Shown here piece by piece: positions 35,532 to 45,087 of a stretch of 64,000 nt of DNA. Source of the DNA: Halobacteriales archaeon (GTDB lineage: Archaea; Halobacteriota; Halobacteria; Halobacteriales; SKSH01); NCBI GenBank assembly GCA_007118145.1, contig SKSD01000010.1:1-64000 (forward strand), written 5' to 3'. Position 1 is the stretch's first letter; every line of letters begins with the position of its first letter. The notes beneath the pieces are model-generated. The model was not told where the DNA came from. It saw only the letters and a list, made by a program, of their open reading frames with translations, and made no database searches. The position numbers were made by a program, and so were the translations under genes.

Positions 35532-36521
35532 TCACCGCTCAGCCCCTGCCAGTTGCTCGGGATCTGCACCGGGTGTCTCCACCGCTGAGAGGATATCGTC
35601 GATGATCTCATCAGGCGCCACACCGCTGAGCTCTGCATCTGTCGTCAACACCAGCCGGTGACGGAGTGCGACATTGGCGAGTGCCTTCAGATCATCTGGG
35701 ATGACGTACTCTCGGCCGATGATCGCGGCACGAGCCTTCGAGACGTTCTGGAACGCGATAGTAGCCCGTGGTGATGCGCCATGTTCGACATCAGGATGTG
35801 TGCGAGTGGCCTCGACCAGGTCCAACAGGTACTCCGATATCGGTTCGGCGACGTGGACAGCAGTGACAATCTCACGTGCATCGTGGATGTCAGCCGGTGA
35901 GACCATCTGTTCGACATCAGACGGGCTGAGTGTCGGATTCTCATCGAACCGGGCGAGCAGCTCTCGCTCGAACCGACGCTCTGGGATGCCCATACTCAAC
36001 TTGAGCTGAAACCGATCGCGCTGTGCCTCGGGTAGCTCGAACACACCCTCGAACTCGAGTGGGTTCTGTGTGGCGATCACCATGAACGGTTTGGGGAGAT
36101 CGAGTGTCTCACCCTCGATCGTCACCTGCTGCTCTTGCATGGCCTCAAGCAGTGCAGACTGCGTCTTCGGTGTGGCACGATTGATCTCATCTGCGACCAC
36201 CACGTTCGCAAAGATTGGCCCTCGGCGAAGGTTGAAATCGCCCGTCGGTTCGTGATAAACGGTCGAACCGGTGATGTCTGCCGGGAGGATGTCTGGTGTC
36301 ATCTGAATCCGACTGTACTCAAGGCCGATCACTCCAGCGAAGAGGTTGGCTAGCGTGGTCTTCGCCACCCCAGGGACCCCCTCGAGCAACACATGTCCAC
36401 GCGTCAACATGGCGATGGTCAGATGCGTGACCACCGTCTCATCACCGACGAAGACTCGCCTCACCTCGTCGAGTATCGACGCATGTATCGCGGATGGATC
36501 GGCCGATGATCCGTCACTCAT
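35532..36521 (-). CDS. MoxR family AAA+ ATPase
   Basis: A 329-residue ATPase of the MoxR/RavA group. Walker A is GVPGVAKT (residues 48-55), Walker B is VVADEINRA, sensor 1 lies in MVIATQNP, and the lid helix with EYVIPDDLKALA follows, giving the full AAA_3 plus lid layout. MoxR proteins are chaperone-like and mature partner complexes together with DUF58 and vWA proteins. Its start overlaps the DUF4350 gene by eight bases. The DUF58 partner gene runs convergently on the other side of a kinase gene. Confidence 0.93.
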   Translation of the reverse strand: MSDGSSADPSAIHASILDEVRRVFVGDETVVTHLTIAMLTRGHVLLEGVPGVAKTTLANLFAGVIGLEYSRIQMTPDILPADITGSTVYHEPTGDFNLRRGPIFANVVVADEINRATPKTQSALLEAMQEQQVTIEGETLDLPKPFMVIATQNPLEFEGVFELPEAQRDRFQLKLSMGIPERRFERELLARFDENPTLSPSDVEQMVSPADIHDAREIVTAVHVAEPISEYLLDLVEATRTHPDVEHGASPRATIAFQNVSKARAAIIGREYVIPDDLKALANVALRHRLVLTTDAELSGVAPDEIIDDILSAVETPGADPEQLAGAER

Positions 36522-37623
36522 CGTTGTCTACCTCAGGTTCATCCCAGCCTGGGTTAATACCTGCTACTATCCGCTGCAGACGTGATACATCCCACTCGGG
36601 ATGGTGCCTCGATAGGTGAGCCACACGGGCAGCATCGATATCTCGAGCTTCCGACGATGGCATCGGGATGTCGGTCGAATCATCGTCTGTGAATCGTCTC
36701 CCGAGATGGCCAGCGAGCCAGCCACTCAGCACCACGATGGCAAGCACGGCTGTGAGACCGACCCCAATCTGAGCGATGGTATTCGATCGCAGCCAAAGGA
36801 CGAGCGATCGCAGCGGTGGGATCTGTGAACTGTGTGAGACATCGATCACCACCGTGTCCATATCGGCTGTCAGTGTCTCGATGAAGATGCGGTTGTCAGG
36901 CTGGTCGAGCATCTCATTGATCGTGATGCTCGGGTCGCCGACGGCGACCAACTCACCTGCACCGATAGACTCCACGGTCACGACGGGATAGGCCGCAAGC
37001 TCATCGCCATCACCGATATCGTCATCCTCAGCCCCGAGGTACGCATACTCGCTACTTCGAACCAATACCGTCGCATCGTGTGGCTCGATAGCTGTGGCGT
37101 AATTGAGTGTGAGTTGTGAGACACCGTGCGTCAAGCGGTGTCCTTCGACACCGCTCGCGATCGGCATGGTCGGCCCGCGGAAGTGCTCGCGCTCGTCACG
37201 GATCACCTGACCATCGAAGGTCGCACTGCCACCGACCGACGCCATCAGTTCGTTGGCATATGGTCCGAAATTATCGAGCACGACGACCCGTCCACCAGCC
37301 TCGATGAATGACTGGATGGACGCACTTGCCTCAGCTGAATATGTCTCCTCAGGTGCGATGATGAACACCGTGGTGTTCGTTACATCGAGGGTCTCATACG
37401 CCGACGTAGACTGCACGATACGCAGCTCTTGTTGTGGGTGAGCATCCACCGACGACCTGAACTCGGAGGTGCCCTCCCATGTCGGATTGTACGGGTTGAA
37501 CACCGCCAACGAGATCGCGGCTCCGACAATCAGGGAAATGGCGATGACCACACCGAGCGATACGAGTAACACCCGAGGCCAGTCAATCTTTTGACCGGAC
37601 CGGAACCACCCCAGACGACTCAT
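36514..37623 (-). CDS. DUF4350 domain protein
   Basis: A 369-residue membrane protein. An N-terminal span (about residues 18-42) is followed by a DUF4350 domain (about 55-235), related to the GATase/ABC-type periplasmic fold, with FIIAPEETYS, FIEAGGRVVVLDNFG and AGELVAVGDPSITINEML, and by a second span (about 288-310, IGVGLTAVLAIVVLSGWL). DUF4350 genes typically sit between MoxR and DUF58 genes. It overlaps both neighbours (4 and 8 bases), so the three form one transcription unit. Confidence 0.88.
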   Translation of the reverse strand: MSRLGWFRSGQKIDWPRVLLVSLGVVIAISLIVGAAISLAVFNPYNPTWEGTSEFRSSVDAHPQQELRIVQSTSAYETLDVTNTTVFIIAPEETYSAEASASIQSFIEAGGRVVVLDNFGPYANELMASVGGSATFDGQVIRDEREHFRGPTMPIASGVEGHRLTHGVSQLTLNYATAIEPHDATVLVRSSEYAYLGAEDDDIGDGDELAAYPVVTVESIGAGELVAVGDPSITINEMLDQPDNRIFIETLTADMDTVVIDVSHSSQIPPLRSLVLWLRSNTIAQIGVGLTAVLAIVVLSGWLAGHLGRRFTDDDSTDIPMPSSEARDIDAARVAHLSRHHPEWDVSRLQRIVAGINPGWDEPEVDNDE

Positions 37624-37901
37624 GGGAGCACCTCAGGTGGTAGTATCTCCAGGATGCGACGGATCACGATGTACCCAAAGACGAGGAGTCCCGCTGCGAG
37701 CACCCAGCGCAGTCGTCGACGCCAAGCTGGAGTGACGTTCATCGGTGCGGTCAACTCCGTGACGATGAGCACACCGATGAGCGAGATGACGAAGAAGAGT
37801 TCATAGGAGACCGCATCGACCAGCGTCAACACGAGCAATGACCCGAGGAGCCAGGCGACCACCCCGTGGATGAACCGCATCCTTCGTCGAGTCCCCATCA
37901 T
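37620..37901 (-). CDS. Small three-span membrane protein, first gene of the MoxR operon
   Basis: A 93-residue protein with three hydrophobic segments (VVAWLLGSLLVLTLVDAV, FFVISLIGVLIVTEL and WVLAAGLLVFGYIVI) separated by short loops, one with APAWRRRLR-like basic residues (TPAWRRRLRW). Its stop overlaps the DUF4350 ATG. It heads the minus-strand half of the MoxR system and likely belongs to the same membrane complex. Several Met codons (37901, 37898, 37880) are possible starts. Confidence 0.7.
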   Translation of the reverse strand: MMGTRRRMRFIHGVVAWLLGSLLVLTLVDAVSYELFFVISLIGVLIVTELTAPMNVTPAWRRRLRWVLAAGLLVFGYIVIRRILEILPPEVLP

Positions 37902-38119
37902 CTCTATCGTTCGTGTTCAGTGACCTAAATGCAGTGGCCTGGATGTGCATATGACGGGCGGTCGTTGCCAATGGGTGTGAGTTGAGCCTCACGGATGGTG
38001 CTAGCTTGATTTGGCTATCACCGAGGTAGTATACACTGGATACACGGCAGCCACTCACCATCCACTGCGGGCAATCTCGATGACTGGATTGTCATATCGA
38101 TACACGTGTGCAACATCCA

Positions 38120-38608
38120 CTAGGTGAGCAGATCATCGATGACGGGATAGCTCCCGCCGAGGAGTGCGCCAAAGACCAAGAGTGCGAGGAGTGCAGGGAG
38201 GTTAAGATACGGGAGGTCCATATCGGCCCCGAGATAAAAGCCAGCCCACACGGGTACGGCTATCACCAGGAAGATCCACAGCACCAGACCGAAGAGTGCC
38301 CCGATGAGGCCTGCTGTCGGTATCGGTCCAATCAGCTCCTCACTCTGAGCCACGATATCCCGATAGGTGCCAACGATGGGGAGGACGATCCCGACGAATA
38401 CCACACCGGCGAACATACCATGGACGAGTACTAACACCCATCCCATCACCTCCCCACTCAGATTGTAAAGGGTGGCAACCGCCCCAATCCAGCCCGTCAG
38501 GTGCAACACGATCCCCGCGAGGATCGATGCAGCAAGGGCCGCGATGAGCCCGGTGATATACATCCGAGGCTCGATTGACCCGGTCGATTGAGGTTCGTTT
38601 ACTGACAT
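38120..38608 (-). CDS. Four-span membrane protein of unknown function
   Basis: A 162-residue protein with four predicted spans (about residues 17-37, 55-80, 100-122, 138-155) and a polar N-terminus (SVNEPQSTGSIEPR). Loops are short, as in small membrane-embedded enzymes or channel-like proteins. No family can be named. It shares a short upstream region with the LEA14-repeat gene read in the other direction. Confidence 0.65.
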   Translation of the reverse strand: MSVNEPQSTGSIEPRMYITGLIAALAASILAGIVLHLTGWIGAVATLYNLSGEVMGWVLVLVHGMFAGVVFVGIVLPIVGTYRDIVAQSEELIGPIPTAGLIGALFGLVLWIFLVIAVPVWAGFYLGADMDLPYLNLPALLALLVFGALLGGSYPVIDDLLT

Positions 38609-38730
38609 ATGTGGAACTTGACCAACTGTCTAATAAAGATATCCACCATCGAGCTACCGCTTCGTTGGAAACTATCAACTACCGCATATCGACCCCACTA
38701 TTGTTATGTCTCTCAAATATAATACCAGAT

Positions 38731-40563
38731 ATGCTCGAACAGCGGTCTCATCGCATTGGCGTCGCCATCGTGGCGGGGATGTTGCTCATCCTCGCGCTGG
38801 TGGGTGTCATTTTGGTCGTGACGTTCGATGACCCGCAGGTGCAGTCGTTCGAGAGCGGATTCGGCGAGATCGATGAGGATGCCATCATGGTCGATACAAC
38901 CGTGGTGGTCGAGAATCCAAACTCGTGGTCGATCCCGATCGGCCTTGGGATCTCATATGAGGTGACATTGAACGACGTCAAGGTTATCGCAGGCTCTGAA
39001 TCCGGGATACGCATCAGTGCAGGTGAGAACACCATCCATACCTCAGCTGCATTTAACAACTCACAGGTACCAGCCTGGTGGGTGACTCATATCAACAATG
39101 ATGAGTCTACAGTCATGCACACGTCGTCGAGTGTGTCATTGGGGTGGATTCCGTTCAGCATGTCGATGCCCGATCAGACCGAAGAGTTCGAGACAGACCT
39201 ACTCGGTGAGCTTGCGGATGATGAAGATATGACCATCGTGGTCGGTGAGCATGCACTGTTGACGGTGGGCGAGCAGGATGCGAGGTGGGGAACTGCCGAT
39301 GAGGAGATCACCCCGCTCACTATCACGTCCGAACTTGAGAACATCCACGAACGTCCGATCGATATCACCGGGACTGAATACACGATCACGATGAACAACC
39401 TCACCGTGGGCGAAGGGGTCACTGATGACAGTATCCACCTTGAACCTGGCGAGACATCGACCTTCACGATGGAGGCCACACTCGACTCGCAGACCATGGA
39501 GGCGTGGTGGGTGAGTCATATCCAACGTGGTGAGTCGACCGAGTTGGCCGTCGAGATCTACGGGCTTGCAGATCGCGGTGGTGAGCAACTCCGCATCCCG
39601 ATCGCCATGTACCAACAGCGCTCACGCTTTACTACCGATATCCTCGGTACAGGTGCATCTGATGTCGAACTCATCGAGACAGACCCCGATGCGGAGTTCG
39701 TCGAACCAGAGATCAAAGAGGGTGTGAGTGAGTGGGGTGAGGTGAGCGATACGACAACCGAGATCGTGACCGATGTCGCCATACGCAACGAGAATCCACC
39801 AGCGTTCAACGAACTACTACTGCTCGATGTTCAGCAACGTACCACCTTCAGCGATGTCGTCGTGATCGAGGAAACAACGCAAATCGATGAGTTACCAGTC
39901 GGCGAGGGGAGCCTCACGGTATCGACCTTCAAGGAACATTCGATCGTCCCTACCTGGTGGGCAGCACACCTCAACAACGACGAACGATCATCAGCCAGGA
40001 CCGAGTTGACAGCCGAGGCCGATCTCGCGGTGACGTCCATCCCGGTAGAGATCGAAGATCAAGCTGTCCCCATCGAGACCGACCTCCTCGAAGACCTCAA
40101 CAGTGACGAGACCCAGTTCATCCAGCATGAGGCAACAGGTGCCACGCTGTTGGTCATCCACGAAACGACCGGTGAGTGGGGTGAGGCAACCCCCGAGGAG
40201 GGACCCATCCAGGTGTCGGTCGATATCGAGAATAACCATATTAATCCGGTGACCATCAAGGACATCGATTACCTCATCGAGATCAACGAGGTCGTGCTCG
40301 CCGATACACGGATCGATGATGAATTCGAACTACAACCAGGTGAGCGACGTACGATCGAACTTGAGCTACTCCTTGATAACAGTAAGATGGAGGACTGGTG
40401 GCCCACACATATCCGGAACGGTGAGGTGTCAGAGATGTCACGTCATGTCGAGGCGACCATCGAGGCAAACGGGCAAAGCGACAGGGTCGAGCTCGACTTT
40501 CTCAGTGAAAACGTCACCATCGAGACCGACCTCCTCGGTGCTGAATTTGGTGCTTCTGCGTGA
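38731..40563 (+). CDS. Membrane-anchored protein with four LEA14/WHy-type repeats
   Basis: A 610-residue protein with one N-terminal span (about residues 9-31, IGVAIVAGMLLILALVGVILVV) and four consecutive beta-rich modules of about 148 residues. Each carries a conserved tryptophan pair (PAWWVTHI, EAWWVSHI, PTWWAAHL, EDWWPTHI) and ends in a (I/F)xTD(L/I)L motif. The pattern VENPNSWSIPI followed by GENTI matches the LEA14/WHy fold (water-stress and hypersensitive response), common in halophilic archaea. The modules should lie outside the cell. The ATG at 38731 is chosen since upstream frame overlaps the divergent gene. Function, perhaps desiccation or surface stability, is inferred. Confidence 0.8.
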   Translation: MLEQRSHRIGVAIVAGMLLILALVGVILVVTFDDPQVQSFESGFGEIDEDAIMVDTTVVVENPNSWSIPIGLGISYEVTLNDVKVIAGSESGIRISAGENTIHTSAAFNNSQVPAWWVTHINNDESTVMHTSSSVSLGWIPFSMSMPDQTEEFETDLLGELADDEDMTIVVGEHALLTVGEQDARWGTADEEITPLTITSELENIHERPIDITGTEYTITMNNLTVGEGVTDDSIHLEPGETSTFTMEATLDSQTMEAWWVSHIQRGESTELAVEIYGLADRGGEQLRIPIAMYQQRSRFTTDILGTGASDVELIETDPDAEFVEPEIKEGVSEWGEVSDTTTEIVTDVAIRNENPPAFNELLLLDVQQRTTFSDVVVIEETTQIDELPVGEGSLTVSTFKEHSIVPTWWAAHLNNDERSSARTELTAEADLAVTSIPVEIEDQAVPIETDLLEDLNSDETQFIQHEATGATLLVIHETTGEWGEATPEEGPIQVSVDIENNHINPVTIKDIDYLIEINEVVLADTRIDDEFELQPGERRTIELELLLDNSKMEDWWPTHIRNGEVSEMSRHVEATIEANGQSDRVELDFLSENVTIETDLLGAEFGASA

Positions 40564-40605
40564 ACGACCCGAGGTAGTGTCTCGAAAACCCGTGGTAGTC
40601 CATCG

Positions 40606-40615
40606 ATTACTTAAT
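40606..40615 (+). promoter_or_regulatory. TATA-like box of the nucleotide-sugar operon
   Basis: ATTACTTAAT is centred 27 bases before the ATG at 40638, which predicts a leaderless message and supports that ATG over the TTG at 40632. The three genes downstream (to 44842) are spaced by 6 and 2 bases and appear to be one unit. Confidence 0.5.
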
Positions 40616-40637
40616 CACTCCACCTGAGAACTTGACC

Positions 40638-41849
40638 ATGGATGGGGTCATCCTGGCAGCCGGTGCAGGTACCCGGATGGGGCCGCTGACCGATCACCGA
40701 CCGAAGCCACTGCTGCCCGTCGCTGGCCGGCCACTCATCGAGCACGTACTCGATACTGCGGTCGCGTATGTCGATCGCTTCGTCATCGTGGTTGGCTTTC
40801 ACGGAGCACAGGTGGAAGCTGCGATCGGTGACAGTTATCGAGATACCCCGGTCACCTACGTTGTACAGTCCACTCAGGTCGGTACCGCAGATGCGTTGGT
40901 ATCGGCTACCGGGCAGGTAGATCCACCATGTCTCGTGCTCAATGGCGACATCATCATCGAGGCCTCGGTGATCGGCGAACTCGTCTCGAGTGAGCCACCA
41001 GGCCTGGTCGGGACGCGTGTCGGTAACCCCGAGGAGTACGGTGTGCTCTCTGTCGATGGGACACGTCTGACGGGTATCATCGAGAAGCCGACGGAGCCGC
41101 CCTCAGATCTGATCAATGCCGGTGCCTATCTCGTCGATGAAGCCCTCCTAGAGAGGATGCGTGAGGTCGACGAGAGTGAACGAGGTGAATACGAGCTGAC
41201 CGATGCGATCGAACGTGGTGTCTCAGAGGGTGTTACGGTGACCGTCGTCGCCTATGATGGCTTCTGGCTCGATGTCGGCTATCCTTGGGATCTCCTCACC
41301 GCGACCGAACACCACCTCGAGCAGCTCGGACACTCAATCTCGGGGTCGGTCGCCGAATCAGTCTCCATCGATGGACCTGTCGTCATCGAAGAGGGGGCAT
41401 CGGTCCTCCCAGAGACCGTTCTCAGCGGTCCAGTCCTCATCAAATCGGGTGCGACGGTCGGACCACACGCCTACGTCCGCGATGGCGCTGTCATCGGAAC
41501 CGATGCCCGCGTCGGTCATGCCGTGGAGGTGAAACACAGCCTCCTGATGGAGGGTGCCACCGCATCACACCTGAGCTATCTCGGTGATTCGATCATCGGT
41601 ATGGATGTGAACCTCGGGGCTGGGACGACGACGGCCAACCTCCGCCACGATGGTGAACACGTCCGTGTACCGATCAAGGGTGCACTTCGCGATACCGGCC
41701 GGCGAAAGTTCGGTGTCATCCTCGGAGACGGGGTGAAGACCGGTATCAACACGAGTCTCAATGCCGGCGTCATCCTCGCCAGTGAGTCGATGACGAAACC
41801 CGGTGCCGTTGTCCTCAAAGGTGATGACACCGGCGGTGCGTTCAAGTAG
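40638..41849 (+). CDS. Bifunctional sugar-1-phosphate nucleotidyltransferase/acyltransferase-type protein (GlmU-like)
   Basis: A 403-residue enzyme with an N-terminal nucleotidyltransferase domain (GVILAAGAGTRMGPLT and RPKPLLPV at residues 4-32, LNGDII near 100) and a C-terminal left-handed beta-helix (about 240-400; hexapeptide rungs such as VIEEGASVLPETVLSG). It should form a UDP- or dTDP-sugar from sugar-1-phosphate, with possible acetyltransferase activity in the tail. Together with GlmS and a close relative it fits UDP-GlcNAc supply for surface glycans. The exact sugar cannot be set from sequence. Confidence 0.85.
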   Translation: MDGVILAAGAGTRMGPLTDHRPKPLLPVAGRPLIEHVLDTAVAYVDRFVIVVGFHGAQVEAAIGDSYRDTPVTYVVQSTQVGTADALVSATGQVDPPCLVLNGDIIIEASVIGELVSSEPPGLVGTRVGNPEEYGVLSVDGTRLTGIIEKPTEPPSDLINAGAYLVDEALLERMREVDESERGEYELTDAIERGVSEGVTVTVVAYDGFWLDVGYPWDLLTATEHHLEQLGHSISGSVAESVSIDGPVVIEEGASVLPETVLSGPVLIKSGATVGPHAYVRDGAVIGTDARVGHAVEVKHSLLMEGATASHLSYLGDSIIGMDVNLGAGTTTANLRHDGEHVRVPIKGALRDTGRRKFGVILGDGVKTGINTSLNAGVILASESMTKPGAVVLKGDDTGGAFK

Positions 41850-41855
41850 TCACCA

Positions 41856-43040
41856 ATGGAAATGATGTCAATGACGAGCGGTGTGACGGCAGTGATTCTC
41901 GCCGCAGGGGAGGGTCGGCGGTTGGCGCCATTGACGAATACGCGACCCAAACCGATGCTGCCGGTCGCGAACCGACCGATCCTCGAATACGTCATCGATG
42001 GGGTGGTCGAAGCGGGTATCGAACACGTCGTCCTCGTCGTCGGGTACAAGCAAGAGCGCATTCGTAACCACTTCCAGGATGGCGATACGTGGGGTATCGA
42101 TATCGACTACGTCGAGCAACGTACACAGCTCGGGACAGGCCATGCCGTATTACAGACACAGGACGTCATCGAGGGGCCATTCATCGTACTGAATGGTGAC
42201 CGTATCGTCGACGCGAGTATCGTCCAGGCTGTGGTCGATGCGATGCAATCAGAGGATGGGCCAGTCGTGTCCATCACCTCGGTGGAGCACCCAAGCACGT
42301 TCGGCGTCGTCGAGTTACGCGGGAATCGAATCATGTCGATCGAGGAGAAACCCCTCGATCCGGCACCGACCGCACTCATCAACGCTGGTGTGTACGGGTT
42401 CGACCCGACGATATTCGAACATATCCAGACGACAGAGACCGTCGACGGCGAGCTCTCACTCCCAGAGACACTCGATGACATCGCACAGGACCACCCACTC
42501 CGGTCGGTCCATTACGATGGTACCTGGCTCGACGTGACCAACCTCTGGGACCTCCCCATCGTCAACGCCATCCAACTCCACCGTGAACGCCCGCGGGTCG
42601 ATTCTGAAGACGATGACCCCACAGGCCGTGATGACGATACGGTACTCGGCCGGAACGTGCATATCGACCCCTCTGCCTCGATCCGAGGTGGTGTCTCCGT
42701 GGGAGACAACGCTGTGATCGGTGCGAACGTCGTCCTCGAAGATACCGTCATCCTCCCAGATGCACAGGTCGATGCAGGGTCGGTCATCCGTCATGCGGTC
42801 ATCGGTGCCAATGCATCGGTCGGAGCAAACACAACCATCCAGGGTGGTGCCGCGACGGTCATCGTCGAGGGGAACGTCTACAACGAGGTCAAACTCGGTG
42901 GGGTCATCGGCGATAACTCACACATCGGTGGGGCGACGGTCTTCAACCCGGGGGCGATCGTCGGGGATGATGCGAGTGTCGAGCCCGGTGTCGTGCTCAA
43001 TGGGTGGTTCGAGTCTGGGGCGATCGTCCGGAGAGGATAG
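41856..43040 (+). CDS. Second sugar-1-phosphate nucleotidyltransferase with beta-helix tail
   Basis: A 394-residue paralogue of the upstream gene. The catalytic N-terminus has VILAAGEGRRLAPLT and RPKPMLPV, LNGDRIVD, EEKP and the C-terminal hexapeptide rungs (SASIRGGVSVGDNAVIGA; NYNEVKL-like VYNEVKLGGVIGD). Archaeal pairs of this kind include glucose-1-phosphate uridylyl/thymidylyltransferases and GlmU proteins; whether this one uses another sugar is open. It starts six bases after its neighbour and ends two bases before glmS, so the trio is an operon. Confidence 0.83.
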   Translation: MEMMSMTSGVTAVILAAGEGRRLAPLTNTRPKPMLPVANRPILEYVIDGVVEAGIEHVVLVVGYKQERIRNHFQDGDTWGIDIDYVEQRTQLGTGHAVLQTQDVIEGPFIVLNGDRIVDASIVQAVVDAMQSEDGPVVSITSVEHPSTFGVVELRGNRIMSIEEKPLDPAPTALINAGVYGFDPTIFEHIQTTETVDGELSLPETLDDIAQDHPLRSVHYDGTWLDVTNLWDLPIVNAIQLHRERPRVDSEDDDPTGRDDDTVLGRNVHIDPSASIRGGVSVGDNAVIGANVVLEDTVILPDAQVDAGSVIRHAVIGANASVGANTTIQGGAATVIVEGNVYNEVKLGGVIGDNSHIGGATVFNPGAIVGDDASVEPGVVLNGWFESGAIVRRG

Positions 43041-43042
43041 CC

Positions 43043-44842
43043 ATGTGTGGTATCATCGGCTACGTCGGAGCGCGATCTGCCGGCGAGATCATCTATCGTG
43101 GCCTTGAGAACCTCGAGTACCGTGGGTACGATTCCGCTGGTGTCGCACTCGTCGGGGAACAACTCGCGATCCATAAGCGAGCCGGTGAGGTCGCCGATTT
43201 GACCGTCCCTGCGGATGAGACAGCCACCTGTGGTATCGGCCATACGCGGTGGAGCACGCACGGGCCACCGACGGATATCAATGCACATCCACATGTCGAC
43301 TGTGCCGGAGAGGTCGCCGTGGTGCACAACGGTATCATCGAAAATCACGAGGCCTTACGAGATGCTCTCGATGGCTGTGAGTTCGTCAGTGAGACCGATA
43401 CCGAGGTGATCCCACACCTGCTCGAACAGGAAGTACATGATGGTGCCTCACTGACCGATGCCGTCGCGAGTGTCGCACAGGCCATCGAAGGCAGCTATGC
43501 GTTCGCGGTCGTCCATGCAGGTGAGAACGCCATCGTCGCCACCAGAGAGCAAAGCCCACTCGTTCTCGGCAGAGGTGAAGACGGGATGTTCCTCGCGAGC
43601 GATATCCCGGCTTTCCTCGAACACACGAGGGAGGTGGCCTACCTCGAGGATGGCCAGGTGGCCACGATCACGGCGGACGATATCAGACTCGGTGGGAACG
43701 CTTCGAGCACGAGCCCGACGTACGAGACCGTCGAGTGGGATGCCGATTCGGCTGAGAAGGGTGGGTACGAACACTACATGCGAAAGGAGATCCACGAGCA
43801 ACCCCAGGCGTTACGCCAGACGCTATCAGAACGGATCGATCTCAACCGCGGTACCGTCGCGGTCGATCTCGACTTTCCCACGGGCTATCTGGATTCCGTC
43901 GAGGAGGTACAGTTCGTGGCAGCGGGGACCTCATACTACGCCTCGCGTTACGGGGCACGCTTGCTCGAGGAGTTGGCCGATGTGCGAACATCGGTCACCA
44001 TCGCAAGCGAGTACGAGTTCGGTGGCGGTCGCGATCCGTGGCGGACACTCACCGTGGCAGTCACACAAAGTGGTGAGACGACCGATACCCTCGAGGCGAT
44101 CAACTCGGCAGGCCAGGCAGGTGCGAGGACGCTCGCCGTGACGAATGTGATCGGAAGTTCTGTCACCAGATCGGTCGATGATACGTTGTTCATCAAGGCA
44201 GGACCTGAGATCGGCGTTGCCGCGAGCAAGACCTTCTCATCGCAGGTGACCACCCTCGGGTTGCTCGCCGTGGCCATCGCGCATGAACGAGACACACTGC
44301 CACGGTCACAAATTCGACGTCTCCTCGGCGATCTCAATGGCCTCCCCGGTGCGATCCAACAGGTTCTCGACGAGGAGGATGCCGTCCGTGCGGTGGCAAG
44401 TGAGTACCTCGATATGGACGCGTTCTTCTTCATCGGTCGAGAGCTGGGCTACCCGGTCGCGCTTGAGGGTGCACTCAAGCTCAAGGAGATAGCGTACGTC
44501 CACGCCGAGGGATTCGCCGCTGGTGAGTTGAAGCATGGGCCACTCGCACTTGTCACCGGACGGACACCGGTCATCGCCCTGTTGACCAACGGTGCACAGC
44601 CCGCTGCCACCACACATAACGTCGCCGAGGCACAGACCCGCGGTGCACCGGCGATCGGGATCGTCGCTGAGGGGAGGGATGTCGAGCACCTCGATGTGGA
44701 GTTCACCGTCCCGTCATCCGGGCTGTTCGAGCCGCTCGTTGGGAACGTCTACCTGCAACTGCTCGCATATCACATCGCCAATCAGCTCGGCCGTTCGATC
44801 GACAAACCAAGAAATCTCGCCAAGAGCGTCACCGTCCGGTAG
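43043..44842 (+). CDS. glmS: Glutamine-fructose-6-phosphate aminotransferase (isomerising)
   Basis: A 599-residue enzyme making glucosamine-6-phosphate from fructose-6-phosphate and glutamine, the first committed step to UDP-GlcNAc. Cys2 (MCGIIG) is the N-terminal glutaminase nucleophile, the glutamine-site motifs TRWSTHG and NGIIEN follow, and two SIS sugar-isomerase domains (about residues 290-420 and 450-590) contain GTSYYAS, TQSGETTDTL and the C-terminal KSVTV. Length matches the family. The ATG at 43043 is fixed by the catalytic Cys; the frame extends upstream only as a shadow of the preceding gene. Confidence 0.95.
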   Translation: MCGIIGYVGARSAGEIIYRGLENLEYRGYDSAGVALVGEQLAIHKRAGEVADLTVPADETATCGIGHTRWSTHGPPTDINAHPHVDCAGEVAVVHNGIIENHEALRDALDGCEFVSETDTEVIPHLLEQEVHDGASLTDAVASVAQAIEGSYAFAVVHAGENAIVATREQSPLVLGRGEDGMFLASDIPAFLEHTREVAYLEDGQVATITADDIRLGGNASSTSPTYETVEWDADSAEKGGYEHYMRKEIHEQPQALRQTLSERIDLNRGTVAVDLDFPTGYLDSVEEVQFVAAGTSYYASRYGARLLEELADVRTSVTIASEYEFGGGRDPWRTLTVAVTQSGETTDTLEAINSAGQAGARTLAVTNVIGSSVTRSVDDTLFIKAGPEIGVAASKTFSSQVTTLGLLAVAIAHERDTLPRSQIRRLLGDLNGLPGAIQQVLDEEDAVRAVASEYLDMDAFFFIGRELGYPVALEGALKLKEIAYVHAEGFAAGELKHGPLALVTGRTPVIALLTNGAQPAATTHNVAEAQTRGAPAIGIVAEGRDVEHLDVEFTVPSSGLFEPLVGNVYLQLLAYHIANQLGRSIDKPRNLAKSVTVR

Positions 44843-44877
44843 GCATCACTGGAGAGAGTGCCTCGGACAGACCGGCA

Positions 44878-45087
44878 CTAAGCGTCGCTGCCGCGGTCTT
44901 TCACGTCGTCGATATAAGAGCTCACAACGAGGCGCTTCTCACCAACCGAGGCACCGACCAGGGCGCCGAGTGCGGCACCTGAGCTGGCGAATTTTCGGTT
45001 GATGAGGCCACCGAGGAAGGCACCGATGGCTGCACCGATCGCGGCATGCTTGGCCCGGTTCAGGGCGGTTTCAAGTCGCTTTGGCAT
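44878..45087 (-). CDS. Small glycine-zipper protein
   Basis: A 69-residue protein with a glycine-zipper hydrophobic core (AAIGAAIGAFLGGLI and SGAALGALVGASVG), which usually forms membrane-inserting hairpins. Charged ends (MPKRLETALNRAKH and YIDDVKDRGSDA) flank it. It is oriented towards glmS and lies 36 bases past its stop. No specific function is known; such proteins are common in archaea and phages. Confidence 0.6.
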   Translation of the reverse strand: MPKRLETALNRAKHAAIGAAIGAFLGGLINRKFASSGAALGALVGASVGEKRLVVSSYIDDVKDRGSDA

